Under the pieces are notes generated by a model. It saw only the letters and a program-made list of their open reading frames with translations, did no database searches and was not told the origin of the DNA. Below are positions 33,848 to 45,062 of a stretch of 64,000 nucleotides of DNA, in pieces. Positions within the stretch are counted from its first letter, which is position 1, and the number at the start of each line of letters is the position of its first letter. Position numbers and translations under genes: made by a program. This stretch comes from Anastatus disparis (taxonomy: Eukaryota; Arthropoda; Insecta; Hymenoptera; Eupelmidae): contig JAFFSR010000249.1 in NCBI GenBank assembly GCA_017163975.1, forward strand, positions 9,758,001 through 9,822,000, in the 5' to 3' direction.

Positions 33848-34775
33848 ATGGCTGACATCCGACGAAAGAAAGATGTTCTACATCAACTCGTACAATCACG
33901 TAATGCAGTCAAAGAGAAATATAACCTGCTGAAGTTTGGAAAAGAGAATGTTGAAAGAGTATTTAGGGAGACATTGAAACCTATCGTTGATCCTATTCAG
34001 AAACTCATTGCTGCTACTGAGAAAAATAATGATTTTATAGGTGACGTAGCAAATAAAAATAAAAAAGTCATCAAAAACAATGATACTCATTCCTCCTCCT
34101 TGCAGTCTTCTTCTCCTTCCTCTTCATCCATTGATGATGATAATGTTATAGATGCGTCATTAAATGATACTATTCGACAAGATGATACGAAATTTGAATC
34201 AGCTACAAGCGAGACGGAATTAGAAAAAAAAGAACACGATGTTTCGTCTCTAAATAAGTACATTCGTATGCTTGATGAAAATCAATCAACACAGTTGGAT
34301 AAAGTTTATGAAGTGCGCAAGGAAGGTGATTTTTTTCGAAGATAAAAACATTCGTATGAAAGATAAAAAATATCCAAAAACTAAAGGATTGTTAGAATTG
34401 TTAATTATGAAAAATCCCGATAGAGGTCACATAAACAATAATGATTTGCAAAATTATATGAAGATTCTTAAAACTACTAATGCTTAGAAACGACGCTACA
34501 GAAGTGATGAGTCTATTCGTACGCACAAAAATAAGAAATTCGACAATGTCATTAGTCTTTTGTTTTCATTCAAAAAAGAGGAGGATCGTTACCTCGATAT
34601 AAAATTGTAAGAAGAGATACGATAATAGATTACATATACTGGAATGATCCAAACAAACTCGTTGATAGGTTTCGATTACTCATTGCCGAAAGAGAAGCTA
34701 GAAACCCTAGCCATACAAATGAGATACATTCAATCATTAAAGAGTTACGTAAAGGTGGCTATATATATTGAGGTG
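33848..34775 (+). pseudogene. Conserved Maverick protein of unknown role (MADIRRKK type)
   Basis: Starts MADIRRKKDVLHQLVQSRNA at 33,848, 42 bp after the ATPase stop. Its first 165 codons are intact, with a likely coiled coil (30-70) and a Ser-rich linker (SSSLQSSSPSSSS). A frameshift at about 34,335 is followed by YPKTKGLLELLIMKNPD and NDLQNYMKILKTTNA. After more stops, codons for RYKI-, YWNDPN- and LVDRF-like segments lead to NEIHSIIKELR-like DNA near 34,745. Proteins of this type sit next to the ATPase in insect Mavericks and are probably structural, but the function is not established. Confidence 0.65.
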
Positions 34776-34789
34776 TAGTCACCTACACC

Positions 34790-35200
34790 ATATATTATCG
34801 AAATGAGCGTCGATGTATTATTACTTAATCTTAAACGAAGCGAGGGTAGCCGGGGACCTCCAGGCATCGCTATAAACTGACAAAAGATGGTCAATTCGAT
34901 GTCGAAAATAAGAGGTTATGTAATGTTACCACACCACAACAATCAAATGATGCAATTAGCTTTAATTTTCTGCAAAGTATGGTTGTATCCAAAGTACAAA
35001 GTATATACGCAGTCACTGATAGATTAAAAGATAGTCTTAACACATCAAAATTAGAAATGCAAAATTCAAAGGATGAATATGATGAGAAAATAAAAAAAAT
35101 TGATGTAGACATTCAAGATTTACATGAGTTAATGAATCATTGGATCAAATCAATCCAAGATGCTAAAATAATAACAAATATTCAGAGTATAAAAGCCTAG
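34790..35200 (+). pseudogene. Small Maverick coiled-coil protein, broken
   Basis: Begins at about 34,803 (MSVDVLLLNLKRSEGSRGPPG). After a frameshift it continues FDVENKRLCNVTTPQQSND, then 34,979-35,200 carries KVQSIYAVTDRLKDSLNTSK and a heptad-rich stretch (EYDEKIKKIDVDIQDLHEL) to the stop at 35,200. The N-terminal pattern resembles small Maverick proteins downstream of the MADIRRKK gene. The role is unknown; a minor structural or fibre-like part is one possibility. Confidence 0.5.
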
Positions 35201-35758
35201 TAGCGAGAATTGAGCAAACATTAAGTCTATGACAATGAAACGCAAAAGAGCTTTATAAATCCGCCAGACGTCGCTATCCTTGCCGAAAGTTTGATGTGCG
35301 AGGTTTAGATGAGACTTGGCAAGCTGATCTGGTAGAGATGCAACCTTATTCTCAAGAAAACAAAGGTTAATAATTTATGCTTACAGTTATAGACGTTTTT
35401 TCTAAATATGCGTGGGCTGCTCCGGTAAAATAGAAAACTGGAGTGGATGTTTCCGCTGCTATGAAGTCTGTATTGCATCAGGATCGAATACCAAGAAATT
35501 TACAAACAAATAAGGGAAAGGAGTTCTATAATACCAATTTTCAAAATCTCATGCAACAATATAAAATTAATCTTTACTCAACATATAGCAATCTTAAGGC
35601 GTCAATTTGCAAACGCTTCCATCGCATACTCAAAAACAAAATGTGGAAACAGTTTAGTTTACGGGGTAACTATAACTGGATTGATATTATTTCCAATTTG
35701 ATTGACAAGTACTATGATGAAAAGCATTGGACTGTTGATATAAAACTGAAAGATATTA

Positions 35759-36944
35759 CACTGAAAGACTTTGCGAGTTGTGCTTACTCCGCATCAGCGT
35801 AAGTCCAACTCTTAGTAGGGGAGTAGAGGGGAGAGAGTCACTGTTACGATACGCTGAAGAGTAAGAGTTACTCTCCGACTCGCAGAGTCAATTTGACTCT
35901 TAACTTGCAGACTAAAAGCGTATGCCTTGAACTAAAAAAGTACTGGAGACACTAGCACGAAATTTTTTCATAAATTATTAAGGTTCATAAACAATTATGA
36001 ATAATTCCATGATACTTTTAATATTTAGTAAATTATACATAAAAGCTATTAATTTAATATAATCGAAAAACAAAGAAAAATTTCTCGTATTAGATTTTTA
36101 TTAAAGAATATTTTTTCCAATGCTATTACATATACATACATACACAATACTCATTATTTAATACACCATGATAAAATAAAAAATATAACTGTTATAAAAT
36201 AAAATTTAACACACAACACAAGCTAAAATCTATATTAGCGTCAAGTACAACAGATATTTCTGTTAAGTATGGTAAAGCAATAGGATTGTGGCAGGATTTT
36301 TGAAGGTTATTTTAATCATTATCAAATGGTTTAATACATGCATTTTCACCCTCTTTCAATTCATTCAATCTTTTAGTGAATTTTCGCTTAAAACCACACT
36401 CCAAACTATCAAAAACTTCGTCAATTATAGCCGAGTCTAACTTGTTTAAAAATATCTCCTCGTCCACACCTGCATCTATGAATTTATAATAACACTGAAC
36501 TAACATGCACTTATGCATACATCATTCATACACAATACAATATTAAAAATTAATTTAAAAAAATAAAATATGAAGAAATTCAAGCCCCTGTATTTTGAGG
36601 TTAGAATTTTTAATTAGCTTCCAATTTTTTTATGAACTTTTCTAATTTTTAGCAGATTAAATAATTCACAACAAATGAATCCATTGTTGTATAAAAAACA
36701 CCTGAAAATAAAAAAAAACACTTATTTTATACAAATTTATTTTTCACGGGAATATAAAATCTTTGCGCCTAAAAGCCAGCCATTACATTAACGCTGCAAA
36801 TTTCGAGTTAATAATACTTTAACAGTCAAGGAGTATCTCTTACTCTCCACGTGTCGTTGTAGTAACTCTCTCCCCTTTACTCCCCTACTAAGAGTTAAAC
36901 TTACGCCGACATAGAGTAAGCGCCACTCGCAAAATCTTTCAGTG
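35759..36944. mobile_element. TIR element with TA target duplication inside integrase
   Basis: Left end CACTGAAAGACTTTGCGAG and right end, reversed, CACTGAAAGATTTTGCGAG continue as about 100-bp inverted repeats through AACTCTTAGTAGGGGAGTA. TA at 35,757-35,758 and 36,945-36,946 flanks it. Removing it with one TA puts the integrase frame back in register, which fixes both boundaries. TA suggests Tc1/mariner-type chemistry. CACTG ends also recall CACTA-type elements. Confidence 0.8.
36312..36518 (-). CDS. Possible captured exon (SAM-domain-like) inside the TIR element
   Basis: A 68-codon minus frame has CYYKFIDAGVDEEIFLNKLD, IIDEVFDSLECGFKRKFTKR and LNEL. The pattern of an acidic helix, DE.FL.L, then a basic KRKF..RL..L segment resembles small SAM-like domains in insect transposon-associated proteins. 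The flanking DNA is AT-rich like introns. Family and coding status are inference. Confidence 0.25.
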   Translation of the reverse strand: MHKCMLVQCYYKFIDAGVDEEIFLNKLDSAIIDEVFDSLECGFKRKFTKRLNELKEGENACIKPFDND

Positions 36945-37245
36945 TACGGCTGGTAACGAAGCGGAAGTTCTTTGACGATTCAAGCGTAATGTCAATTTAA
37001 TAGAAAAGAAACCAAAGTTCAAAGTTGGTGATAAAGTACGAGTAAGCAAGTTGAAACAAGTATTCGAGAAAGCTTACACACCTTACTGGTTGACTGAAGT
37101 ATTTACCATGCGTCAGGTCCGCAGAACAAAGCCAGTTACTTTTCTCTTACAGGATTACAAAAATCAACCCATCGCTGGAGGTTTTTACGAAAGAAAATTA
37201 CAAAGAGTCAACTATCCAAATTACTCTTGTAGAGAAGATTCTTAG

Positions 37246-37397
37246 AAGACGTAGAAATGAAGTATTCGTTAAGTGACCTAATTTTAAAAATACTTACCAT
37301 AGATGCATCAATAAAGCATATGCCCAATAAATATTTTGTCAAAATGTGATTATTAATTTATAGAGAGTTAAAATTATAGAGGATTGATAATAAAATA
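37246..37397. other. Maverick 3' flank, no gene
   Basis: AT-rich; short in-frame remnants lead into the RING fragment. No Maverick terminal repeat was located. Confidence 0.35.
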
Positions 37398-37517
37398 GAA
37401 GTTGCATTTATACCTTGTGGACACTGTTGTAGTTGCTGCCATTGCGCACCCATTGTTCAAAGATTTATAATTTGTAGAAAAGTTATTAATCAAAAAATAC
37501 GAATTTATGTATCATAA
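37398..37517 (+). pseudogene. RING-finger (C3HC4, IAP-like) C-terminal fragment
   Basis: Codons EVAFIPCGHCCSCCHCAP, then VQRFIICRKVINQKIRIYV and a TAA stop. PCGH, the following cysteines and the terminal IxCRK..I..I.IY pattern match the C-terminal half of RING domains in IAP-type and related ubiquitin ligases. The first Cys pair upstream is replaced by a stop-containing stretch, and the last C-P-x-C has lost its first Cys (RFIIC). It lies 150 bp past the integrase on the same strand. It may be Maverick cargo or an unrelated fragment. Confidence 0.6.
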
Positions 37518-37682
37518 TTTTTTTTAAAGTTGAATTTGAGAAAAATGTATTTAATCATGCATATTACTGATTTAAAATAAAATAAACACTTTTTTAAGGT
37601 TAAGCATTAAATTTAGTATTTCGATATCCAATTTCGATCTATACATTGATTACTATTCACTTATTACATATTTCCACACATG

Positions 37683-37850
37683 TGTTAAACGTTAGAACCG
37701 AATTTCATTAATTTGTAAAGTATAATTTATTAAACTTTATCTAATAAACATGATTTATTATTTTTATAAATTTTTAATTGTTATTGTAATTTATTTTGTA
37801 ATTTAGGACTTTGGTTCTTTAGGATAGGTATCTAAGAATAAAAGAATATA
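37683..37850 (-). repeat. Gypsy 3' LTR (low-coordinate copy)
   Basis: Starts TGTTAAACGTTAGAACCGAA and parallels 45,063-45,235 to the GG(A/T)(T/G)A(G)GTATC(T/C)AA(G/A)AATAAA region. The two copies are clearly diverged, with many substitutions and small indels, so the element is old. Confidence 0.65.
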
Positions 37851-37859
37851 TATATATGG

Positions 37860-38590
37860 GACGTTTCACGTCAACTCACCTAACAAAAAAATAGAATTCG
37901 TCAAAAGTCTGCGAAAATGTTCTATTTGATACCCAAAATATACAAAAAAAATTTTAGAGGTCCAGGTCAAAGGGGTCAGGATTTAAACGTGATGAAATTT
38001 TTCGAATTTTCCAAATTTTTTGCTAAATAAATATTTTAATGAATTTTTTTCTCAAAAACTATCAATTTTTCGTTAAAACTTAATAGAATACTTTTTCTTG
38101 GAAATTAGATGTGGAATTCACCAGAATTTTTGCAAATTATAATATACTGATTTTTATGCTTACTTGGTCGATTTAAACATACTATTTAGTATATCTAAAA
38201 ATCGAGCAGGTTAAATTGGCTTTTTAAAGACTTATTGTTTTTGTTTTTTTAGAAGGAAAAAATATACAAAGCCTCCAGTTGGGCAGCCTTCTCAAAGTTA
38301 CTTAATTGTGCAAAAAAGTCTGAATAAATCGTTATTTTGGATCAATGATGAGATTCGTGATTTTTTTCTGAAAAAGTATTGATTTTTGGGACAAATGTAT
38401 GGGACTAACACTGACGCTTTTTACGTATATTTTCCGCCGTATTATACAAATTTATATTCCACTACAATTTCCACTCATTCATTCACGTTGAAAGGCTCTG
38501 TGCTCGCTTTTTACTTACTATACTATAATATATTCATTTTTCGCCATATCTTTCTAATCTTCATACCCCCTTACTTCTTTTTGCTTTTCT
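37860..38590. other. Unidentified AT-rich DNA
   Basis: Opens with GGGACGTTTCACGTCAACTC. No pol, RNase H or integrase codons of the gypsy element are visible here, so that part of the element appears to be missing or replaced. Confidence 0.4.
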
Positions 38591-38619
38591 AACTTTTCGT
38601 TTATCGCTCTTTCTATCTC

Positions 38620-40215
38620 TTGAATAGCTTTGATAATAGTGTTATTACCCGCTCCCCGTATAAGCTCTTCGATTCTGTTATATTTATCGGTAGGTTTTCT
38701 GCCACTGTATGGTTTTTTCGCATTATTTTACATAGTGATCGAACGTCCCCCAATCTAAACTGCATAAAATACACATTTTATCACTGTCCTTCAGCCAGTA
38801 TTTGTTCGCGTTTTCTAAATTACCGCATCCAACTCTCGCTAATTTTCTCATTTTATTTCCCCCTCTTTTATCCTTTAAATAACACGCAATCTCATTCTTT
38901 ACAATTTCTTTGTACCTTTTGTTGTATTTTAATGAATTTATTTTGATATCGTAGTTTGATTTTCTATATCGTTTTTTCTTATAAGGGCTTCTCTTTCTAC
39001 GTCAATTTCTTTACTAAATTCATTCCATATGTACCGATAACTAAATCCTGCTTTACTATAATATTTCTCTTTCTCTATACTGTATAGATCGTCACATTCT
39101 TTTTCCGCCTTCTCTATCCAATATTTCTTAATCAACCTGTTATCGTATAGTCTAGCTATTTTTTCTGCATATCTAACCGCTCTAGTACCCCATCTCAGCG
39201 CAAGTTTGTTAATCTCCGTTTCTCTATTCATTATATCTCGGCGTCCAGCAGTCTAGTCTTAAAATCCACTTTCTATGATCCGTTTTTATTTTTTTTAGTT
39301 CTGCTTTTTCCTCACACCTCCAGATTTCTACCCCGTATTCCATTACACTCCTAACTGAATAATTGAAAAGCATCATTCTCCTTAAAAAATCCTCTCTACA
39401 CCCATTTTCACCTGAACCCCACGTTTTCTTAACTGCAATAACCCCTTTATTTTTTAATTATCTGATGTGGTTTCTGTTATTTTCCTCTCGACTAAAAACA
39501 TAACTTAGATATTTAAATACTTTTACTTCTTCTAACGTTTCTTTCCCTCATTTCCGTGTTTCTTTTTTGCTGTTTTCCCTTTTATTAAAAACTAATATTT
39601 TGGTCTTTTCAGCATTTAATGTGAGTTTCCTATCATTTATGAATTTTTTTAGAGTATTGTACATATCTAGCAGTGCCTCTCTATTTTCAGCTAGTGTAAC
39701 GATATTGTCCGCCTAAGCTAACGACCAAATTCTTGTTTTATCTATTCTGGTCCCTCCTACATTTTTAGTTTTGAAAGCCTCATCTAGCCCTGCAATATAT
39801 AAACAAAATAAAATGGGACTTCATACGCAACCCTGCCTCAACCCCTTAGTAGTCCATAATTCTTTTGAAAATTTTTGACCCACTCTAACCCTTACTTTTG
39901 TTTCTTTGTAAATACCTTTGAGTCTTTTCATCAAAAATTTGCTAATACCCGTATTTTCGTTTGGATCTCCCTTTTTGTAAAGCGGCACTATAATTTTTGT
40001 TTTCCAGCCTTCCGAAATATCCTCTCCTTTCCATATTTTTCCTATTATACATATTAATTTATTCACCAAATCTTCACCTCCAAATAATTAGGCTTTATTC
40101 AGTATATTATCTATATCTGCCGCTTTTTTCTTTTTCAACACTTTCCACGCCGATTTTATCTGTTCTGCTGTGATTTTGCACTCATTATTTTGATCGTCTT
40201 CTAGTATTTTTTTTC
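38620..40215 (-). pseudogene. LINE ORF2: reverse transcriptase and C-terminal Zn knuckle, broken
   Basis: Minus-strand reading from about 40,215 gives IWKGEDISEGWKTKIIVPLY and KKGDPNEN. A deletion then joins this to LMKRLKGIYKETKVRVRVG, LWTTKGLRQGC and SPILFCLYIAGLDEAF. The YADD site reads A-stop-ADN (near 39,715), KLTLNAEKTKILVF follows, and a long C-terminal part (38,938-39,231 open) leads to CILCSLDWGTFDHY, a CCHC-like knuckle. The core RT motifs between DPNEN and LMKRL are deleted and the catalytic box is mutated. This is the APE-type LINE layout common in insects. Confidence 0.85.
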
Positions 40216-40711
40216 CCCCAATTGTTTAGTTTTCGTGCCTTCTAATAGGGTTTGAAGCGGTTTAACCATTCTTCCTCTTTTATATCATTAGTATTAATCA
40301 CCTATTTTTTCCTTGTTTTGTTAAAGTATTTCCATACATCTTTGTGGTCTTTAATACTTCTAAGTTCTGCTTCTTCTAATCTTTTATGTCTACGTTCTTA
40401 CCCTTCGCAAAGTTTTCTCAATTATTTTCTTTTTGTAAGATATACGTCTTTTTCGCTTTTCCTTTTTTCCAATTTTTTAGAGCTTTTTTTACAGCCCTTT
40501 TTTCTTTTGAACACTTTTTGTCCCACCATTTTCTCATCCGTATCTTCCATATTTTTTATTTGACCGTTTTTTTAACTGAGACATTTACCGCATTTTTTCC
40601 TATTTCATCTATATTTGGTCGAGTTGTCCACCTTTTCTTCCGCCTCAATATTTATCGTTGCTTTTTTAAATATTTCTATGTCCTCTTCGCTCCACGAGAT
40701 TATTTGCCTTT

Positions 40712-41500
40712 CTATAAACTTTTCAGTTTTATCTCTTTTTTTTGTTTATCTCTTCCCCCTTGAATTTCTACATCTAGATAGCAGCATAACGGTGCATGGT
40801 CCGATTCAATTCTACTTTTTACTTTGAATTCGCGTATCTTTTCACATATTTTCTCGTCTATTATAATATAATCTATTATTGTGCTTGCTCTTGCCCCTAT
40901 GAATGTGAGGTCTCCCTCTTTATCACCCTTTGTAAAACCGTTTAAAATTATCCAACTTTTGTTTTCTATGAGCCTAATCATTAACAGCCCTCCATTGTTA
41001 ATTGTTCTATCTTTGCTTACCCTTGATCTTATTTTGTCTGTGCCTAGAAAATTTAGAAGCTTCACATCCTGTCCTATTCTAATATCGAAATCTCTACCAA
41101 TCATTAAATTACCTTCCTCTAAATAATCCTGATTTCCTAAATTTTCCCATATTTTTCCTATGCTGCCTGCATTATTATACACCGTCCATATTGCTATTTT
41201 TTCCACATATCATATAACTCTGATTTTATAAGACCTTCCTTTACTTCTATGCCGATTTTATCCCTCTTACTTAATAATTCTTTTCTTACTCCTATTAAGA
41301 TGCCTCCACTGGCTCTACCTTTTTGTTATTTTTTTTCTATACAAACCTATCCGTTACTTAGTTTACTTTTTATTTTTGAAAAGCTTTCTTCTATTAACCA
41401 CGTTTCTAATAGACTTATAAAATCTGCCCTTTCTATGTACTCCTAAAAGTTTTTATCTTTATTAAATAAGCCGGCTACATTTCAGAATATTATCTTTTTT
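40712..41500 (-). pseudogene. LINE APE-type endonuclease domain, broken
   Basis: Reading on the minus strand from about 41,500: NVAGLFNKDKNF, RADFISLLETWLIEE, RASGGILIGVRKELL, then the open frame 41,206-40,712 with LMIGRDFDIRIG where a GDFN motif is expected, FILNG-like WIILNGFTKGDKEGDLTF, GARASTIIDYIIIDEK and ESDHAPL (the conserved SDH). The endonuclease nicks target DNA for reverse transcription. Stops separate the first part, and the GDFN motif is altered (GRDFD). Its 5' end meets gypsy pol at about 41,775. Confidence 0.85.
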
Positions 41501-41774
41501 AGACCCCCATAATTTTGCCTTATTTTACCGTTGTTTTTACTCCATTTCTCCTCCACGTAAAATCCATCCTTTCCGTTTTGACGTTGTTGTCGTTTGCATT
41601 TTCATCTCCTGTTTCATTTTTATTTTTTTTCCATATCCTCGGCTGCCCTCTTTTCGAGATGAATTCTGTCCTCCCATCTATACCATGCATCTTCATAAAC
41701 GATTTTGCCGAATCCGATTTTTAAATCTATATCCCTTTTTTTTCTTGGTTGTTTATACCCTTAGGTTACAACCA

Positions 41775-42946
41775 ATAGGGTTAGGATATACTCCTTTCTC
41801 TGTGATGAGATGTCCTAAATATTCTAGTTCTGGTTTTACATACTCGCATTTATCGGGTTGCAGTTTCAAGCCTGCAGTTCTAAGTCGATCAAATAATATC
41901 TATAAGTTATTTATATATTCTTCAAAGATTTTTGAGTATACTATAATGTCATCTAAATATACGAAACATATAATGCCTATTAATCCTTGAAATTTTGAAT
42001 TCATTATCCTTTGAAATGTAGCAGGTGCGTTTGTAAGACCTATTAGCATTCGTTTAAATTTCCAATGCCCTTTATGAGTAGAAAATGCAGTACACTCTCT
42101 ATGTTCTGGTAAAGCCGGTACTTGATAAAAACCTGAGGCTAAGTCAAATGCAGAAAAGTATCTTATACCTCCGAATTGGTCAAGGATTTTATTTATTGAC
42201 ATTGATTTCATAAATTGATTTCATTTATATTCATTTGATTTTCTGAAGTCTATTACGACTCTATATTTTTATATTCCTAATGTATCCATTTTCTTTGGGA
42301 CACACCAAACGGTTGATACAAAAGGTGAATTTGACTTTTTTTATAATACCTTTATTTTCAAATTTTTCTATTTGTCTTTCTATTCCCTTATGTAACGATG
42401 ATGGGTGTCGATATAATTTTGAAACAACTGGTTGATTTATTGTTAAATCTATATGATAATACATATTCTTGAGTGATTGTGCATTATATTCTTCTAGTTG
42501 AAAGATATCATTATATTCTTTAACTAATGTTTGTATTGATAATGCCTGTTCTCTCGGTATTTGTGATGTACGCGTATTGTCTATAATAAGTTTGTCACAA
42601 TGATACTTGTCATGAATGTTTGTTTATTAAATATTTGTTTCTGTAAAAAAATTGTTTTATAAATATTTTGTTTCTGTTCTTGAAAGTCTTCTATCTCTAT
42701 TTCAGCATTTATATTTATTTCTTCTTCTGATTCATTATTGAGCACTGTAGTTTTATTTTGTAGCGGATATATTGCTGTTGCTATTATATCTTTTGGATCG
42801 GTTATTATGTATTCTCCATCTGGTACATCTATATCTATTTGTATAAGATTGACTGCTTGATTTATATAAACAGGTTTTTCATTAAACGTGAATTGTAAAG
42901 GGTTATTTCCTGCATCGAAAATTCTTATGTTTTGTTGCTTTTTCAT
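41775..42946 (-). pseudogene. pol: Ty3/gypsy pol: protease-RT linker and reverse transcriptase, broken
   Basis: The first frame (42,946-42,581) has PVYINQAVNLIQIDIDVPDG and acidic EEEININAEIEIEDF, typical of the stretch between protease and RT. Then LYRHPSSLHKGIERQIEKFE, an internal gap, and RT motifs YFSAFDLASGFYQVP, GHWKFKRMLIGLTNAPATFQ and FVYLDDIIVYS (YLDD). LKLQPDKCEYVKPELEYLGH ends at about 41,780 where LINE DNA begins. Stops lie at about 41,897 and within the first half. RNase H and integrase are absent. Confidence 0.88.
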
Positions 42947-42959
42947 AGAGAAAGCATTG

Positions 42960-43815
42960 TATCAATGAAAAATTTTTTTTTTTATTTTTTCATTAATTTG
43001 TACATATTTAGACTCAGAAAGTCGAAAAAAGTGGTTTCCAGAAAATGTCTGTATGTATGTATGTGTGTGTGTGTGTGTGTGTGTATGATTTCAGTACGCC
43101 AAAAATATCTCGAGAACTACTCGATGGATTCGCTTCAAATTTTGCATGCAATTTATTTTTTTGTCTAACTGGGGGGAAGCTATTGAAAATTGATCTTCTT
43201 AACTCAGTTTTTTTTTAGAGCCATTTTAATAATTTTAAGAAAATTTTGAATTTTTATTTTTTTGGTATCTTACGTAAACTACTCGAAGAATTTTCTTGAA
43301 AATTTGTATGGACATTATTTGCGACTTCTAAAAGAAGAAAAACGTTTACTAACTGATTTTCTTAGCGCACTTTTAATTTTAGAGCAATTTTAAAATTTTG
43401 AAAAAAAAAATTTTTCTCCATTCTTCTTTTATTTTATGAAAACCATTCGATAGATTTGCTCCAAAATTTGTATGCAAGTTATTCGCTATTGTCTGAGGGA
43501 AATTAGTTTTGGAAAACTCATTTCTTTAGCGCAGTTTTAATTTTAGAGCATTTAGAAAATTTTTGAAAAAATGTTTATTTTTCATTTTTTTTATATTACA
43601 CAAAAACCATTCGTTAGATTTGCTCTAAAATTATTATACAAATTATTCGTTATTGCCTAAATTTTGAAACAAATTTATTTTAAATTTTTCTTTTTTTTGA
43701 AAATTGATTTTTTTGGCATACTATTAATTTTAATTTTTTTCTATTTCACGGAAATATAAAAAAATTAATGAAAATTCAAAGAGCTCTATGAGAAAGCATT
43801 CCGCCAAAGCACTTG
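42960..43815. repeat. Tandem-repeat-bearing element, copy 1
   Basis: A (GT)n tract (43,060-43,083) is followed by ATGATTTCAGTACGCC, TATCTCGAGAACTACTCGAT and several units of about 150-170 bp carrying TTTTAATTTTAGAGCA and AACCATTCG(A/T)TAGATTTGCT. It ends at CCAAAGCACTTGGCAGCG. The same order of parts occurs at 58,290-60,085. AGAAAGCATT lies near both edges (42,948 and 43,791) and may be a target duplication, splitting gypsy gag from pol. Confidence 0.75.
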
Positions 43816-43984
43816 GCAGCGTTTTTTCTGTATCTATCAATGCTTTATAACGTTGTAGCCATCCTCGGCTCAATAGCCAATTTGCATCGATGGGTATTTT
43901 TTTGCTGCAAATTTTATACATAAAGTCTCTTCCAAAAACATTCAATTTGCATTTACGCAGTATTGTGTGAAGTCCATTAACTGT

Positions 43985-44508
43985 CTGTCATTTCGGCTAA
44001 TTGGTCATACTCAAGTCCCAATTTTCCGAAGTGTGCATTTAAACATTCTTTAAGTTGCACAGCTGTAGTAGCTTGATTTCTCTCAACTATTTCATGTGCT
44101 TTTCCTTTTAACTTATGGGCTATTACTTTGCATAATATATAAGTGCTGATATTTCTTGCTCAGAGCTATGTTGTCTAGATGCGCAAATAATTTGATCAAT
44201 AAATGCATTAACATCTGTTGATCAATCATACTCTCGTATTTCTGTTGAAAGTTCGCGCATGAATAGTTGATGTTCCCTCGTTAGTCCCGGAAGCACATTT
44301 ATTCTAGGGTTGTTATTTGAGTCGTTAAAATTTGTAATTGTTCCGTCAACAATATCAATTGTATTTCTAAAGCATCTGCTTTTTCCTTTTGCCGTTGTAA
44401 TTCCTGTACTACATATTGTTTTTCTTGATCGCACAGCATTATATCTTCATTGGATTTAAATTTCTTTAATGAACTATCCATTTTACTGAGTTTGAATTCT
44501 ATTTTCAA
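43985..44508 (-). pseudogene. gag: Ty3/gypsy gag, broken
   Basis: From 44,508 a coiled-coil frame (KYVVQELQRQKEKADALEIQ) runs to about 44,299. In another frame follow RINVLPGLTREHQLFMRELS, VNAFIDQIICASRQHSSEQE, then after a 1-base shift KLKGKAHEIVERNQATTAVQ and LKECLNAHFGKLGLEYDQLA. FIDQ, KLKGKA and HFG are typical of insect gypsy capsid domains. At least two frameshifts kill it. Its position between the LTR and pol on the same strand supports one parent element. Confidence 0.7.
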
Positions 44509-45062
44509 TTTATATAGTTTGTCGGTAGTATCGTAAAAATTATTAGATACGTCAGAGAGGGATACAGGTAATCGTGGGGTATTTTCCGATCTTATGTTAT
44601 CGTTATCGTCTTTACGATAATCACAATATATACGCGGGTAATGTTCCTATGTGACAACCTCTCAAGCGTGGGTGAGCACACACACACACTTTGCCATTAC
44701 AGCTTGTTCCGCTGTGTGCTAAAAATTATTGTACTACTTACTTGAAGATTTTAGAAAATGATGTTTTTGAAGATCTGGTCGGCTGCGTCTCTTTTAAACG
44801 CTGGCGATGCAAAAGTTCTCTTTTATTGTAAAGATGATCCTCTTTTTATCCCTGGGGTTACAGACGTAGCTTGATAAACCCTTCAACTACTGGTCGTCAA
44901 CTCCTGAGAGTGTGGGCTATTGTCACTAGATTAAAGATAAGTTTTCCTGATTTTTAAGACTCTCCGTTTTCTCTTTAGAGGAAATATTCTGAAATATCGG
45001 AGTTTTGTTTGATTGCCTTTTATTACTTGGCTTTACTATTCTCTTAAGCTGCCACCAATTAA
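44509..45062 (-). other. Gypsy leader with primer-binding-site-like start
   Basis: On the minus strand, TTGGTGGCAGC (about 45,049-45,059) lies just after the LTR end, where gypsy elements carry the tRNA primer site. The rest is untranslated leader with a short CACACACA tract. Confidence 0.45.

Larger units (their letters stand above)
35230..37245 (+). pseudogene. Maverick retroviral-type (rve) integrase, broken and split
   Basis: Plus-strand reading includes YKSARRRYPCRKFDVRGLDE, WQADLVEMQPYSQENKG (first catalytic Asp), a frameshift near 35,370, then VIDVFSKYAWAAPVK and, from 35,443, VSAAMKSVLHQDRIPRNLQT. The second catalytic Asp position reads Asn (QTNKGKEF) and the catalytic Glu position reads Lys (SICKRFHRI), so two of three DDE residues are lost. 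A TIR element splits the gene at a TA (35,757-35,758), and coding continues at 36,945 to KVGDKVRVSKLK and the stop at 37,243-37,245. Integrase inserts the Maverick into host DNA. Confidence 0.88.

Noticed and set aside
38386..41990. Many plus-strand Phe/Ser/Leu-rich frames
   Set aside because: They are antisense to the LINE and gypsy pol codons, which carry recognisable motifs on the minus strand.
43730..43945. 71-codon minus frame (GWLQRYKALI)
   Set aside because: It bridges the edge of the tandem-repeat element and flanking gypsy DNA; the resemblance to a helix-turn-helix transposase segment is too weak to call.
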